A stretch of DNA of 64,000 nt from Yinghuangia elevatio (GCF_040649515.1 NZ_JBEZFP010000001.1:1-64000), one strand, 5' to 3'; counted from the first letter of the stretch, positions 45,920 to 55,119 are shown. A program made the numbers and translations. Notes: a model not told the origin generated them from the sequence alone.

Positions 45920-46835
45920 GGACGACCTCCCAGTGCAGGGTGACGAATTGATTGGGCCGCAACTCCTCGCGCGCCAGGCTGATGTGCGCTTCGGAGCCCT
46001 CGTGGGAGAAACGCACGTGTTCGTCGATCACCTGCTTCGCCCCGTCGGGATGTTCCTCGATGGCGCTGCAGTCCACAAGACGTGCGACGCCGTTCTGGCG
46101 GACTCCGATGTGCAGTCGCAGCGTGTAGCGCGTGATGGCCTGGCGCCAGTAGTGCGCCTCGGTGAAACGGCCGCCGCGGCACCGGTAGGCGATCTTGGCG
46201 GTGCCCATCGGGGGCACCGGGGGCGAGACGCAGCAGGCGAACTTCGCCAGTGTCCCGGCGTCGTGGATGCGTTCGACGGTGACGTGCTGGCGGCTGCCGG
46301 GCAGCGTGATGATCTCCAGCGGGCCTTCGCCGTGCTCGAACCACAGTTCGCGGGAGAACCGGGTGAGCGGGCGCTCCGTGAGATTGAGCACATGGTGGTG
46401 GTAGGTGAGGTAGACCCAGCCCTCCTTGTCGACCTCGATGTCGATGCCCAGGTCGAGTTCGACGACGCTGTCGGCGAGGCGGGCGCGCAGGCCCGGGGCG
46501 ACCGGGAGGCCGTCGGCTCCGGGTTCCGTCGCGGCGTCGGCGTCCGCCTCCCAGGGGCGCGGCGCGAGGCCGAGCATTTCGCCGGGTATGCGCAGTCCGT
46601 CGGCGACGCGCTCGACGACGTGTTGCTGGCGAACTCGGGCCCGCCCCTTGATGTATTCGCCGACGCGGCTGGGGGTCATCTCGCACAGCCGGGCGAGTCG
46701 GCTGAGGCTCATGCCCGCCCGGTCGCGGGCGAGCGCGAATATCGCGCCGACGTCGCGCTCGGCACACGCCTCGCGCATCTGCGGACTGGTCATGAGTGCG
46801 TCCGGCAGGGGGCTGTCCCGGCCCGTTCGCGGCAT
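45906..46835 (-). CDS. XRE-family regulator with C-terminal beta-rich domain
   Basis: A 309-residue protein. Residues about 25-85 form a Cro/C1-type helix-turn-helix (AGMSLSRLARLCEMTPSRVGEYIKGR). The remaining 200 residues are beta-rich (WVYLTYHHHVLNLTERPLTRFSREL, LEIITLPGSRQHVTVERI) with a possible ligand-binding sandwich, a form I have seen in actinomycete XRE regulators paired with small peptidase-like genes. Start at ATG 46835 chosen over GTG 46871 on the GGGGG upstream; ATG 46793 is also possible. It probably controls its own operon. Confidence 0.8.
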   Translation of the reverse strand: MPRTGRDSPLPDALMTSPQMREACAERDVGAIFALARDRAGMSLSRLARLCEMTPSRVGEYIKGRARVRQQHVVERVADGLRIPGEMLGLAPRPWEADADAATEPGADGLPVAPGLRARLADSVVELDLGIDIEVDKEGWVYLTYHHHVLNLTERPLTRFSRELWFEHGEGPLEIITLPGSRQHVTVERIHDAGTLAKFACCVSPPVPPMGTAKIAYRCRGGRFTEAHYWRQAITRYTLRLHIGVRQNGVARLVDCSAIEEHPDGAKQVIDEHVRFSHEGSEAHISLAREELRPNQFVTLHWEVVREGA

Positions 46836-47086
46836 CTGTGCAAAACCCCCAAGCGCCGTCCTCCGCACCACGTCGGGTACGAAGTTACCGGGGAGTTTAC
46901 CCGGCTCGGATAACCGTCTCGACCTTATAAGCCGCCGTCCGGCTTCGGATACTGCTCAACCGTACGAGGACTGCCCGCTGTTCCCCAGCTTGCGGGACCC
47001 TCAGCAACTCCATCACGCGTCTCACGGATTTCCCCTCAGGATCTGCGGTCCTTTCCTGTAGGCGCGCGGCAACGACAGGAGAGACG

Positions 47087-48406
47087 GTGATCACCGGCAG
47101 CACCGACGGCGCGAAGAAGCGCCGGCCACGGCGCTCGGACCGGCCGACGGGAGAAGACATGGGACACGCTCAGCGTCTCGACACTGTGCTGGCACAGGCG
47201 TCGACGGTGTTCCTCGGTTCCGCCGCGGAACCGGGCGGCGACGCCGTCTCACCCGTGGCACTCGCCGACTGGGCCGCCCACCGGTATGCCGAGGCGGTCC
47301 GCATCGTGAAGGACGCCGAACAGCGCCAGCGGCGCGCGGTATGGGGGCTGCTCTGCGGCGAACAGCCCCTGGCCGCGGCGACGATGGCCGAGGCACTCGA
47401 CTGCCCCCTCCCCCCGATCACGCGCGTCATGGCCGTCGCGTGCGATCCGGACCGGAGGGACGCCGTGGCGGAACTGCTGCGGCGTACGGCGCCCGAGGGC
47501 ACCTGGATCGTGCGCGACACAGGCGAAGGGTCGCCGCTCGCGGTCCTGCTTCCGGCCGGGGAGCGGGACTCCGACGACGACGTCGCACGACGTGTCACGC
47601 GCGAGTTGGTGCGGACGTACCCGCAGTGCCGGGTCGGGGCCTCACCGCCCGTCGACCTGGCATCCGTACCGACCGCCTTCGGGCAGGCCCGGTACGCGCT
47701 CACCGCCGCACGCATAGCGGTCGGCGGTTACGCCCGGTTCCACGCATGGCTCGCCCCGGAGCTCCTCTTGGCCGGTCAGGCCGACGCGTGGGCACGGGAG
47801 CAACTCGCGCCGCTCGCGGCACACCGGGCCCGCCGACGCGGCGACCCGGAGGCCGACGAGCTGCTCGAGACCCTGGGTGCCTGGCTGGTGGACCGGCGCG
47901 GCGCCGGAACGCGGCTCGGCATCCACCGCAACACCCTCAGCGGTCGGCTGCGCCTCATCGAGGCGCTGCTGGACCGGGACCTGCACCGGATCGGCGACCG
48001 TGCGCGGCTCTCGCTCGCGCTTCGGATCGCGGCACTGCCCCGGGACACCCCTCCCGGGACGGGCCCCGTCGGACCGGCGCCCACGGGGGTACGCCTCTCG
48101 CTCGACCACCCGGCTCTGGACGGCTGGGCGTTCGCCGGACTGCACCCGCTGGCCGGCGGGTTGTCCGGGCCCGACGCGGGCACGTTGCGCGTCTGGCTGG
48201 CGCACGACGCACGGCTGTCGGCGACGGCCGCCGCGTTGGGCCTCACCGTGCCGGGCGCCCGCAAGCGCCTGACCAGGATCGGGAATGTACTCGGCCTCGA
48301 TCTGTTGCACGGGCCGCACGCCGAGGCGGACCTGTGGCTCGCGCTGCAGGTGGCCGACCGCTCTCGGGACACGCACATGCTCACCGACCGCCTCAAGGCG
48401 TCGTGA
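47087..48406 (+). CDS. PucR/CdaR-type regulator with two HTH_30 units
   Basis: A 439-residue soluble transcription regulator. A helical N-terminal half resembles the CdaR/GGDEF-like region of PucR proteins (VMAVACDPDRRDAV, QCRVGASPPVDLASVPTAFGQARYAL). The DNA-binding signature appears at LGIHRNTLSGRLRLIEALLDRDL and a second, more degenerate copy at LGLTVPGARKRLTRIGNVLGLDLL, so the HTH seems duplicated. The GTG at 47087 follows AGGAGA by 5 nt. It reads away from the XRE operon and toward the AraC-like gene. Confidence 0.8.
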   Translation: MITGSTDGAKKRRPRRSDRPTGEDMGHAQRLDTVLAQASTVFLGSAAEPGGDAVSPVALADWAAHRYAEAVRIVKDAEQRQRRAVWGLLCGEQPLAAATMAEALDCPLPPITRVMAVACDPDRRDAVAELLRRTAPEGTWIVRDTGEGSPLAVLLPAGERDSDDDVARRVTRELVRTYPQCRVGASPPVDLASVPTAFGQARYALTAARIAVGGYARFHAWLAPELLLAGQADAWAREQLAPLAAHRARRRGDPEADELLETLGAWLVDRRGAGTRLGIHRNTLSGRLRLIEALLDRDLHRIGDRARLSLALRIAALPRDTPPGTGPVGPAPTGVRLSLDHPALDGWAFAGLHPLAGGLSGPDAGTLRVWLAHDARLSATAAALGLTVPGARKRLTRIGNVLGLDLLHGPHAEADLWLALQVADRSRDTHMLTDRLKAS

Positions 48407-48567
48407 GCCGCACCACCCAGGCGCGACCGGCGCAGCCGGCGCGAACGGCACCGACCACGCACCACAGCACCGAAGTCACCACATAGACCCACCTTTTGGG
48501 CCCGCCCCCGACCTGCGCCCAAACCCCCAGGAACCAGTACGACGTGACCTCCAGGCAGGAGTCCCTC

Positions 48568-49860
48568 ATGCCCGCCACGGCTTACCCCCGCCCCATGCTC
48601 GTCGCCGCCACCTCCGGGGCGTCCCCATCAGCGCCGGGCCGACGCGCCGGCATCGCCGGCGAGCGCCCCGCTCCGGTCGCCGACAACGCGCCGCGAGCCG
48701 GCGCCCGCGCCACCGCCGTCCCCCCGGGTGCGCGCCCCGGCGCCGTACCCCCGGGCGCCCTCGGCGCGCGCCGGCCGGCCGCGCCGGTACCCGCGCCGCG
48801 CGGTTCGGCTCCGGTCCCCGGCCGCCGCGTCCCGCAGCCCGCCGCGCCCGCCGCCGGCCTGCCGCCGCGCGGCCGGGTGCTCTACCAGGGCACCGAGCCG
48901 CGCCTCATGCACCACGCGGTCGGCTCGCACGTCATCCCGCACCGCCTGCGCGTTCCCGGCACCGGCGCGGTGCGGGCGAAGCTGCGCGTGCTGCACCGCG
49001 GCGAGATCGCCCTCTACCAGATCGGCTACGGCGCGCACGCCGAACTGCGCTTCGACGCCCAGGCCCCGGTCTACCTCGTGCACCTGCTGCACTGCGGCGG
49101 CGGCCAGTTGATCGTGGACGGCCGCGAAATGCCGCTCTCCCCGGTCGTCACCGGCCCGGGTCAGGAGGTCGTCGCACGCTGGGCGCCGGACACCACGGCG
49201 CTGGTCCTGCGGATACCGCGCCGTGTCGTGGACGCCGCGATCCGGCCGTACGCCGACGACCCGGCGGAGAACACGCCGTTGCGCTTCGACCCGCTGCTGG
49301 ACAGCGCGAACGACGAGGTGCGGCAGTGGCTTTCGCTGGCGCACAGCTTCGGGTCGATGGTCGACTCCGGTCTGCTGACCCGCTCCCCCGACGCCGCCGC
49401 GCACTTCGAGCAGATGCTCGTGCACGGGCTGCTGGCCTGCCAGCCGCACACGCTCAGCGGCGGTACGCTGCGCGGCGGTCCGGTCGGGGCCCCGGTGGCG
49501 CTGCGCCGCGCGCTGGCGTTCTGCGAGGAGCACGCGTCCGAGCCGATCTCGGTGGCGGACATCGCGGCGGCGTCGCACATGAGCGTGCGCACGCTCCAGG
49601 AGAAGTTCCGCACCCACCTCGGTGTCACACCGCTCGCGCACCTGCGGCACGTGCGCCTCGCCGGGGCGCACGCGGACCTGCTCGCGGTGGCCGAGGGCCG
49701 CAGCGACGACACGGTGACCGGCATCGCGCTGCGCTGGGGATTCAGCCACCTGGGCCGCTTCGGCTCGTTGTACCGCGCTGCGTACGGACGCCTCCCGTCG
49801 CAGACGACCCGCTCGGGGGACGCGGACGTCTACGCCTTCCAGCCGCGCGCGGCGGGATGA
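48568..49860 (+). CDS. AraC-family transcription regulator
   Basis: A 430-residue regulator. The first 95 residues are low-complexity Pro/Ala/Arg. Residues about 100-290 match an AraC_binding_2-type sensor domain (LHRGEIALYQIGYGAHAELRF, VVTGPGQEVVARW), and the C-terminal 100 residues hold the double helix-turn-helix: ISVADIAAASHMSVRTLQEKFRTHLG and IALRWGFSHLGRFGSLYRAAYG. The ATG at 48568 follows AGGAG by 7 nt. Target unknown; the next gene downstream is the M1 peptidase. Confidence 0.9.
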   Translation: MPATAYPRPMLVAATSGASPSAPGRRAGIAGERPAPVADNAPRAGARATAVPPGARPGAVPPGALGARRPAAPVPAPRGSAPVPGRRVPQPAAPAAGLPPRGRVLYQGTEPRLMHHAVGSHVIPHRLRVPGTGAVRAKLRVLHRGEIALYQIGYGAHAELRFDAQAPVYLVHLLHCGGGQLIVDGREMPLSPVVTGPGQEVVARWAPDTTALVLRIPRRVVDAAIRPYADDPAENTPLRFDPLLDSANDEVRQWLSLAHSFGSMVDSGLLTRSPDAAAHFEQMLVHGLLACQPHTLSGGTLRGGPVGAPVALRRALAFCEEHASEPISVADIAAASHMSVRTLQEKFRTHLGVTPLAHLRHVRLAGAHADLLAVAEGRSDDTVTGIALRWGFSHLGRFGSLYRAAYGRLPSQTTRSGDADVYAFQPRAAG

Positions 49861-50010
49861 GCCGTGGTCGAGCCGTGCGTCGGCCCGTCCGGCGCGTGGC
49901 TCGACCGGTAGGGCACCTGGCGGCCTTCTGCTGACGCAATCGGGTGGTCCGCTTCGTTGACACGGCATGTCAGCGACGGCGGGCCGCCCGTCTGCGTCAG
50001 CCTCGTCGCC

Positions 50011-51546
50011 ATGCGCCCGACCAGCCGCAAGACCGGCCGCCGCGTCCGCCGTCGTCGTTCCGCGTCCGCTGTCGCGGCGTGCGCGGCGCTGCTGCTCCTG
50101 CTGCCGCAGGCGGCGGCCGAGGCGCGCGCAGAACGGGGTACGCCGGGTTCCGCGGGCCTGGGCGATCCGCTCTTCCCGCTGAGCGGCAACGGCGGCTACA
50201 CGGTTCTGCACACCACCCTGGACCTGCGGTGGCAGGCACCGCGGACCGCGTTCCCGGCAGTCGCGACGATCGACATGTCCGCCGACCAGGCGCTGTCGCG
50301 CTTCAACCTCGACTTCGCCGGCAACACCCTCGGCCGTGTGCTCGTCGACGGCCGACCGGTCACCGCGGTGCGCGACGGCGACGAGCTGGTGGTCACACCG
50401 TCCGGCACGCTGCGCCGCGGCCGGGTGTTCCGGGTCCGCGTCGAGTACACCGCGGACCCGACGCTCATGCGGCACCGCGACGACGCGATCGAGGACTACG
50501 GCTGGATCCCCACCCCCGACGGGACCGTGGTCTACCCGCAGCCCAACGGCACGCAACTGCTGTTTCCCGCCAACGACCACCCCAGTGTGCGCAGTCCGAT
50601 GACGGTCAGGATCAGTGCGCCGGACGACGTGCGGGCGGTCGCCGCGGGCACGTTGGCCGAGCGGGTGCCGGACGGGCCGGGCCGCACAAGGTGGACGTAC
50701 CACTCCCCGACCCCGGTCGCGGGCCAGCTCGTGCAGTTCGCGGTGGGCCGCTATGACGTCCTGGAGTCGGACGGGCCCGGCGGGGTCAGGTTGCGCGACG
50801 CGGTGCCGCCCGGCCTCGTCGCCGCGACAGCGGCGAACCGGGCGCTGACGGCCGGGCACCTGGACTGGCTGACCGCGCGGCTGGGCGCGTACCCGTTCGA
50901 CACCTACGGCCTGCTGGTGGCGGACACCGACCTCGCGGTGGCGCTGGAGACGCAGACGCTGTCGCTGGTGCCGGGCGCCGAACTGACCGGCGACCGGGTG
51001 GCGGCCGAGCGGACCATGGTGCACGAACTGGCGCACCACTGGTTCGGAAACGACGTGGGCATCGCCACGTGGTCTGACCTTTGGCTGAGTGAGGGCCACG
51101 CGCGGTTCTACGAGCGGCTGTACTCCGAGGAGCACGGCGGCGACCGGTTCGAGGACCGGATGCGCGACGCGTACCGCCAACACGACGTCTGGCGCCGGGA
51201 CTTCGGCGCCCCCGCCGCGCCGACGGAGCCCGCGCTGTTCAAGCGCATGCGCTACGACGGCTCGGCGCTGGTGCTGTACGCGCTGCGCGAGGAAGTCGGC
51301 GAGGCTGTGTTCGCCGACATCGAGCGCAGGTTCTTGTCGTGCTTCCGGGGCCGCGGCGCGAGCACCCGGGACTACGTCGGCGTCGCCTCGACCGCCGCGG
51401 GCCGCGATCTGGCCCCGTTCCTGGACGCGTGGCTGTACGGGACGACCACACCTCCGATGCCCGGCCACCCGGACTGGACCACCGATCCGCTACCCCCGGC
51501 CGGCACGGCGGCCGCGCGCGTCGCGGGAGACCCGGCGGGAGCCTGA
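50011..51546 (+). CDS. Secreted M1-family metallopeptidase
   Basis: A 511-residue aminopeptidase-type zinc protease of the gluzincin M1 fold. A strongly basic n-region and hydrophobic core form a signal peptide (about 1-40, possibly Tat-like, RRVRRRR). The zinc site is HELAHHWFG (His338, Glu339, His342) with WLSEGHARFYE giving the third ligand; the last normally reads WLNEGFA, so Phe is replaced by His. The GAMEN exopeptidase loop appears as ALETQTLS, a common secreted variant. The 3' end overlaps the convergent membrane-protein gene by 57 nt. Confidence 0.88.
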   Translation: MRPTSRKTGRRVRRRRSASAVAACAALLLLLPQAAAEARAERGTPGSAGLGDPLFPLSGNGGYTVLHTTLDLRWQAPRTAFPAVATIDMSADQALSRFNLDFAGNTLGRVLVDGRPVTAVRDGDELVVTPSGTLRRGRVFRVRVEYTADPTLMRHRDDAIEDYGWIPTPDGTVVYPQPNGTQLLFPANDHPSVRSPMTVRISAPDDVRAVAAGTLAERVPDGPGRTRWTYHSPTPVAGQLVQFAVGRYDVLESDGPGGVRLRDAVPPGLVAATAANRALTAGHLDWLTARLGAYPFDTYGLLVADTDLAVALETQTLSLVPGAELTGDRVAAERTMVHELAHHWFGNDVGIATWSDLWLSEGHARFYERLYSEEHGGDRFEDRMRDAYRQHDVWRRDFGAPAAPTEPALFKRMRYDGSALVLYALREEVGEAVFADIERRFLSCFRGRGASTRDYVGVASTAAGRDLAPFLDAWLYGTTTPPMPGHPDWTTDPLPPAGTAAARVAGDPAGA

Positions 51547-52077
51547 CGGCTTGTAGACGGACAGGAACGTGGCGACCACGAGCGCGGTGATCTGCACACC
51601 CACGGCGCCGAGTTGCAGCCACTGGAAGGTGGCGATGCCGGACGCGTCGGCACCCGGCGCGCTCTTGTCCTCCAGCGTGCGGACCCACTGCGAGACGGCG
51701 CCCGCGCCGATCCCGATGACCAGGAACAGCAGCACGATCTTCACCTGGATCCACAGGTGCTTCCACAGCCCCCACGGGGTCCGCAGGCACAGGACCACCC
51801 CGGACACGAGGGCGAGGACGGCGAGTGGGATCCCGGCGGCGTAGACGAGGCTGCGCATCGTCTCGTACGTCATGTGCCGCACCGCGTCGTCGCCGGTGTT
51901 CCGGGCCATCAGCCCCAGCATGACCATGACCAGTTCGACGCCGACCAGCCCGACCGCGGTGACGACGTGCGCGGAGTTGACCGCGCGCCGCACGCCCCGC
52001 GAGAAGTGCCGCGGATTGCGCCGGGGGGCGGCCTTCGCCGCGGTCCCGGCGGCCGAGGGTGTCACGACGGTGCTCAC
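51490..52077 (-). CDS. Four-helix integral membrane protein (DUF2269-like)
   Basis: A 195-residue membrane protein with four predicted helices (about 37-58, 78-98, 110-130, 155-175) and conserved-looking polar residues near the first helix (NSAHVV). The layout resembles the DUF2269 family of small membrane proteins of unknown role; the assignment is tentative. The GTG start at 2 nt from a GTGAGCACC context has an upstream region containing the perfect palindrome at 52204. Ends inside the M1 peptidase gene on the other strand. Confidence 0.7.
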   Translation of the reverse strand: MSTVVTPSAAGTAAKAAPRRNPRHFSRGVRRAVNSAHVVTAVGLVGVELVMVMLGLMARNTGDDAVRHMTYETMRSLVYAAGIPLAVLALVSGVVLCLRTPWGLWKHLWIQVKIVLLFLVIGIGAGAVSQWVRTLEDKSAPGADASGIATFQWLQLGAVGVQITALVVATFLSVYKPSGSRRVSRDARGRRAGRG

Positions 52078-52203
52078 GATGCCTCCTGGGGACGTCTCCT
52101 GCCGACGTCCTCAAGGCTTCCGCGCCGGGGCCGCCGAAACGTCCGGCACCGGAAGGCACTCGTCCTGCTCTCACCGCAGGCGGGGGCGGTCGTCGCGGTA
52201 CGG

Positions 52204-52229
52204 GTGCCTACTCCCCCGGGAGTAGGCAC
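52204..52229 (-). terminator. Perfect 12-bp hairpin, GTGCCTACTCCC stem
   Basis: Stem 52204-52215 pairs with 52218-52229 around a 2-base loop. It lies 47 nt downstream of the stop of the minus-strand metal-binding gene and 127 nt upstream of the membrane-protein start, so it can be either a terminator for the first or an operator for the second. The very short loop and lack of a T run leave both open. Confidence 0.6.
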
Positions 52230-52275
52230 GCCCGCGCCGCCTGCGGACCGCCGGGCCGCGGGCCCGGCCCGCGGT

Positions 52276-52866
52276 TCACCGCGCCGCGGCCGGACGCCAC
52301 CCGGGGTCGCGGCCGGACAAGGCCAGCGCGCGGTCGAACGCGGAGGCCCCGGCGGGCAGCTCCACGGGGTCGGCGAAGCCCTTGTACTCGCGGTAGGTCT
52401 CGGCGTGCTCCTCGACCACGGCAAGGACGATCTCCGCGGTCTCCGGGGCGCACACGATCTCCTGGCCGGACGCCTTGGCGACGTCCCAGCCGTGCACCAC
52501 GAGTTCCTTGACGATCATCTTGGCGATCTCCGGTGCGGGCATCGCGAAGCCGTCGCCGAGCGAGATCTCGCCCTCCCAGACGGACGGGTCGGCCCACGCG
52601 GCGACCGCGCGGTCCAGCTGCGCCGCGTATGCCTCGGCCCAGTCGGGCTCGGCGGTGAAGTCGCGTTCGAGCCACTGCGCCGGAAGGGGCTCGCGTCGCG
52701 CACGCTTCTCCAGGCCGTACGCCGTGTAGAGGATCCAGTGGTTCAGCAGGGCACGGGTGTCCATCTCCGTGCAGGGGGTGGGGCCGTCGAGTCGGCCGGG
52801 GATGACGCCGCGGGCGATCCGGGCCGCCTCTGCGGCACTTGCGGAAAGGTGTTTGTGCAGGTCCAT
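52276..52866 (-). CDS. TIGR03086-type metal-binding protein (maleylpyruvate isomerase-like)
   Basis: A 196-residue DinB-like four-helix protein of the mycothiol-dependent maleylpyruvate isomerase N-terminal type. DGPTPCTEMDTRALLNHW holds the first metal histidine and KELVVHGWDVAKA the second pair region. Members act on mycothiol conjugates or bind metal; the substrate here is not predictable. It diverges from the AraC-type gene at 52931 with 64 nt between the starts, so the regulator may control it. Confidence 0.85.
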   Translation of the reverse strand: MDLHKHLSASAAEAARIARGVIPGRLDGPTPCTEMDTRALLNHWILYTAYGLEKRARREPLPAQWLERDFTAEPDWAEAYAAQLDRAVAAWADPSVWEGEISLGDGFAMPAPEIAKMIVKELVVHGWDVAKASGQEIVCAPETAEIVLAVVEEHAETYREYKGFADPVELPAGASAFDRALALSGRDPGWRPAAAR

Positions 52867-52930
52867 GGCCTCAGCGTAGGAAATGCGCGGGAGCCGGATC
52901 TAGAAGAAACGCGACAGCTACCCTGTCCGC

Positions 52931-53734
52931 ATGACCGAGGGGACGAAGCCGGAGGATATGGGGCGCGGAGTCCTGTACCCCGAACTCATGGCGACCAAGA
53001 TCCGGCTGGACCGGCACGAGCCGAGCGCGGCCGTCGCCCGCTTCGTCGAGTACTACTGGGTGGTCGCGTGGGACCTGCGCGGCAAGTCCTCACACGAGTC
53101 CAAGACGCTCTCCCACCCCAACGTGCACCTGGTGTTCGAGGAGCCGCACCCGTCGGTCTACGGCATCGTGCGCGGGCCGTTCGTGCGCCGCATCAGCGGG
53201 CGCGGCCACGTGCTCGGCGCGCGGTTCCGCCCGGGCGCCTTCCGCGCGCTGCTCGACCGGCCCGTAGCCGATCTCGTGGACCGCGTCGTCCCCGCGACCG
53301 GGTTGTTCGACGGCGGTGTCCTCGACACCCAGCGGGCGGTGCTGTCCACCGACGACGACGCCGAAATGGTGGCCGCCGCCGAGGACTTCCTGCTCGCCCG
53401 GCTCCCCGAGCCGGATCCGGTCGCGGACACCGTGGCCGACATGGTCGCGCGCATCACCGCCGAACCGTCGCTGGTCCGGGTGGACGAGGTGGCCGACCTC
53501 CTCGGCGTGCCGGTACGCCGGCTCCAGCGCCTCTTCGCGGAGTACGTCGGCGCCTCCCCCAAGTGGGTGCTGCGCCGGGCCCGGTTGCACGAGGCCGCCG
53601 AACGCGCCAAGCAGGGCACCCGTATCGACTGGGCGGCCCTGGCCCTGGACCTCGGCTACTCCGACCAGTCCCACCTGACCCGCGACTTCACCGCGGCCGT
53701 CGGCGAGCCCCCGGCCGCGTACGCGAAGTCCTGA
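52931..53734 (+). CDS. AraC-family regulator with DUF6597-type N-domain
   Basis: A 267-residue regulator. The N-terminal domain (VEYYWVVAWDL, HPNVHLVFE, GRGHVLGARFRPGAF) is the form often fused to AraC HTH in actinomycetes. The C-terminal double HTH reads VDEVADLLGVPVRRLQRLFAEYVG and ALDLGYSDQSHLTRDFTAAVG. A TACCCT hexamer 6 nt before the ATG suggests a leaderless transcript. It is divergent to the metal-binding gene. Confidence 0.88.
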   Translation: MTEGTKPEDMGRGVLYPELMATKIRLDRHEPSAAVARFVEYYWVVAWDLRGKSSHESKTLSHPNVHLVFEEPHPSVYGIVRGPFVRRISGRGHVLGARFRPGAFRALLDRPVADLVDRVVPATGLFDGGVLDTQRAVLSTDDDAEMVAAAEDFLLARLPEPDPVADTVADMVARITAEPSLVRVDEVADLLGVPVRRLQRLFAEYVGASPKWVLRRARLHEAAERAKQGTRIDWAALALDLGYSDQSHLTRDFTAAVGEPPAAYAKS

Positions 53735-53754
53735 CGAGGCTCCGGGCCGGCGGT

Positions 53755-54129
53755 TCAGCCCCGGTGGCCGCGGGCGTGCGGCGGGCGCGAGTCGGCGGTG
53801 CCCGGGACGGGGCCGGAGCCGACGGCGGGATCGGGTTCGGCGTCGGGCAGCACGGTCTTGGCGCCCCACGTGTGCAGCCAGTCGGTGAGCGCCGCCTCGA
53901 ACTCCGGGTCCATGTGGGCGCGAGCGGCCAGGGCCTGGGAGAGCGACTCGGCCCTCACGGGGTCGCGCGGCGACTGCGCCAGGGCGGTCAGGGCCGCGTC
54001 CCCGGCGGTTCCGGAGCGGCGGGAAGCCTGGCGTACCAGCGCCCGCAGGGCGACCCACGCGTCGGGGACGTCGCCGCCCCCGGCGCCCGTGGCAACGGCG
54101 CCGAGCAAGACCGCCGGTATCGGTTCCAC
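53755..54129 (-). CDS. Small hypothetical protein
   Basis: A 124-residue soluble helical protein (VEPIPAVLLGAVATGAGGGDVPDAW..., ALVRQASR, then a Pro/Asp-rich tail). Small proteins with this beginning and two-helix pattern are common and uncharacterised in streptomycetes. The GTG at 54129 has AGGGGG 6 nt upstream; no conserved catalytic residue is visible. Its upstream region contains three copies of TTGCCGACC. Confidence 0.65.
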   Translation of the reverse strand: MEPIPAVLLGAVATGAGGGDVPDAWVALRALVRQASRRSGTAGDAALTALAQSPRDPVRAESLSQALAARAHMDPEFEAALTDWLHTWGAKTVLPDAEPDPAVGSGPVPGTADSRPPHARGHRG

Positions 54130-54220
54130 CTCGTACCCCCTGCACTCGTGGGTCGCACCCCTGGTCGACAGGTCCCACGCTACGGTGCGCCCGCCCCCGG
54201 CGGGGGAGTGTTCCGGCCAC

Positions 54221-54246
54221 TTGCCGACCTTGCCGACCTTGCCGAC
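54221..54246. repeat. Three tandem copies of TTGCCGACC
   Basis: Exact 9-nt units at 54221-54229 and 54230-54238 with a third partial copy to 54246, about 90 nt upstream of the small minus-strand gene at 54129 and just after the GntR gene end. Confidence 0.85.
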
Positions 54247-54308
54247 AGGGAGGGAGGTCGGGCCGGGGCGGCCCCGGGCGGTCCGGTGCGGCGCCGCCGC
54301 CGGGCCGG

Positions 54309-55061
54309 TCAGGCCGAGCCGGCCGCGTCCTGGTCCGCCGCCGGGACCCCGGTCTCGGCCTCCGGCGCGGCCCACAACGACCGGATATGACCCAGGTGTT
54401 CGCGCATCGCGGACTCGACGCGCTCGGTGTCGCCCGCGATGATCAGCTCGAGGATGCCCTCGTGCTCCCGCGCCGACGCGACCAGCGCCCCGCGGGCGGC
54501 GAGGTCGTCGAGGCCGTGGAGGCGGGAGCGCTTGCGCAGGTCGCCCACGACGTCGACGAGGCGCCGGTTGCCCGCCAGGCTCAGCAGACCGAGGTGGAAC
54601 TGCCGGTCGGCCTCCAGGTAGCCGATGAGGTCGTGGGCCTCGGCGGCCCGGACGATCTCGGCGGCGACGGGGCGCAGCGCCTCCAGCGCTTCCCGGTCGG
54701 CCGTACCGGCCAGCCGGACCGCCACCGGGACCTCGATCAGCGCCCGGATCTCGGTGTACTCGTCCAGGTCGCGCGCGGACAGCGCGGTGACCCGGAACCC
54801 CTTGTTGCGCACGACCTCGATCAGGCCCTCTTTGGCCAGATCGAGCATGGCCTCGCGCACCGGCGTCGCCGAGACGCGGAACTGCGCCGCGAGCGTCGGT
54901 GCCGAGTAGATGGTGTCGGGGCGCAGCTCACCCGCGACGAGCGCGGCACGCAGCGCATGGGTCACCTGATCGCGGAGGCTGCGGTGCTCCTGGACCGTGG
55001 GCAGGTTCAGCGACCCGCTTCCGGCGGTGGGGGCGAATCCGCCGATGCGGTCGACACTCAC
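54309..55061 (-). CDS. GntR-family regulator, FCD subfamily
   Basis: A 250-residue regulator. Winged HTH at the N-terminal side (LRDQVTHALRAALVAGEL, PTLAAQFRVSATPVREAMLDLAKEGLI), then an all-helical FCD domain with metal-type residues D/H (EADRQFHLGLL, EHEGILELI, EHLGHIRSL). I place the start at GTG 55061, 6-7 nt after GGAGG; an ATG at 55076 is in frame but has no ribosome-binding site. It is divergent to the aminopeptidase gene and the ABC-ATPase remnant, and such regulators often control neighbouring catabolic genes. Confidence 0.9.
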   Translation of the reverse strand: MSVDRIGGFAPTAGSGSLNLPTVQEHRSLRDQVTHALRAALVAGELRPDTIYSAPTLAAQFRVSATPVREAMLDLAKEGLIEVVRNKGFRVTALSARDLDEYTEIRALIEVPVAVRLAGTADREALEALRPVAAEIVRAAEAHDLIGYLEADRQFHLGLLSLAGNRRLVDVVGDLRKRSRLHGLDDLAARGALVASAREHEGILELIIAGDTERVESAMREHLGHIRSLWAAPEAETGVPAADQDAAGSA

Positions 55062-55119
55062 GGGCTGTTCCTCCATCCGGGCAGGCTACTGCCACGCGCC
55101 TCCGCCCCGTCGGAACGCA

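Noticed and set aside
48628..51468. Minus-strand open frame of 946 codons
   Set aside because: Antisense to the AraC regulator and M1 peptidase genes, both with intact motifs.
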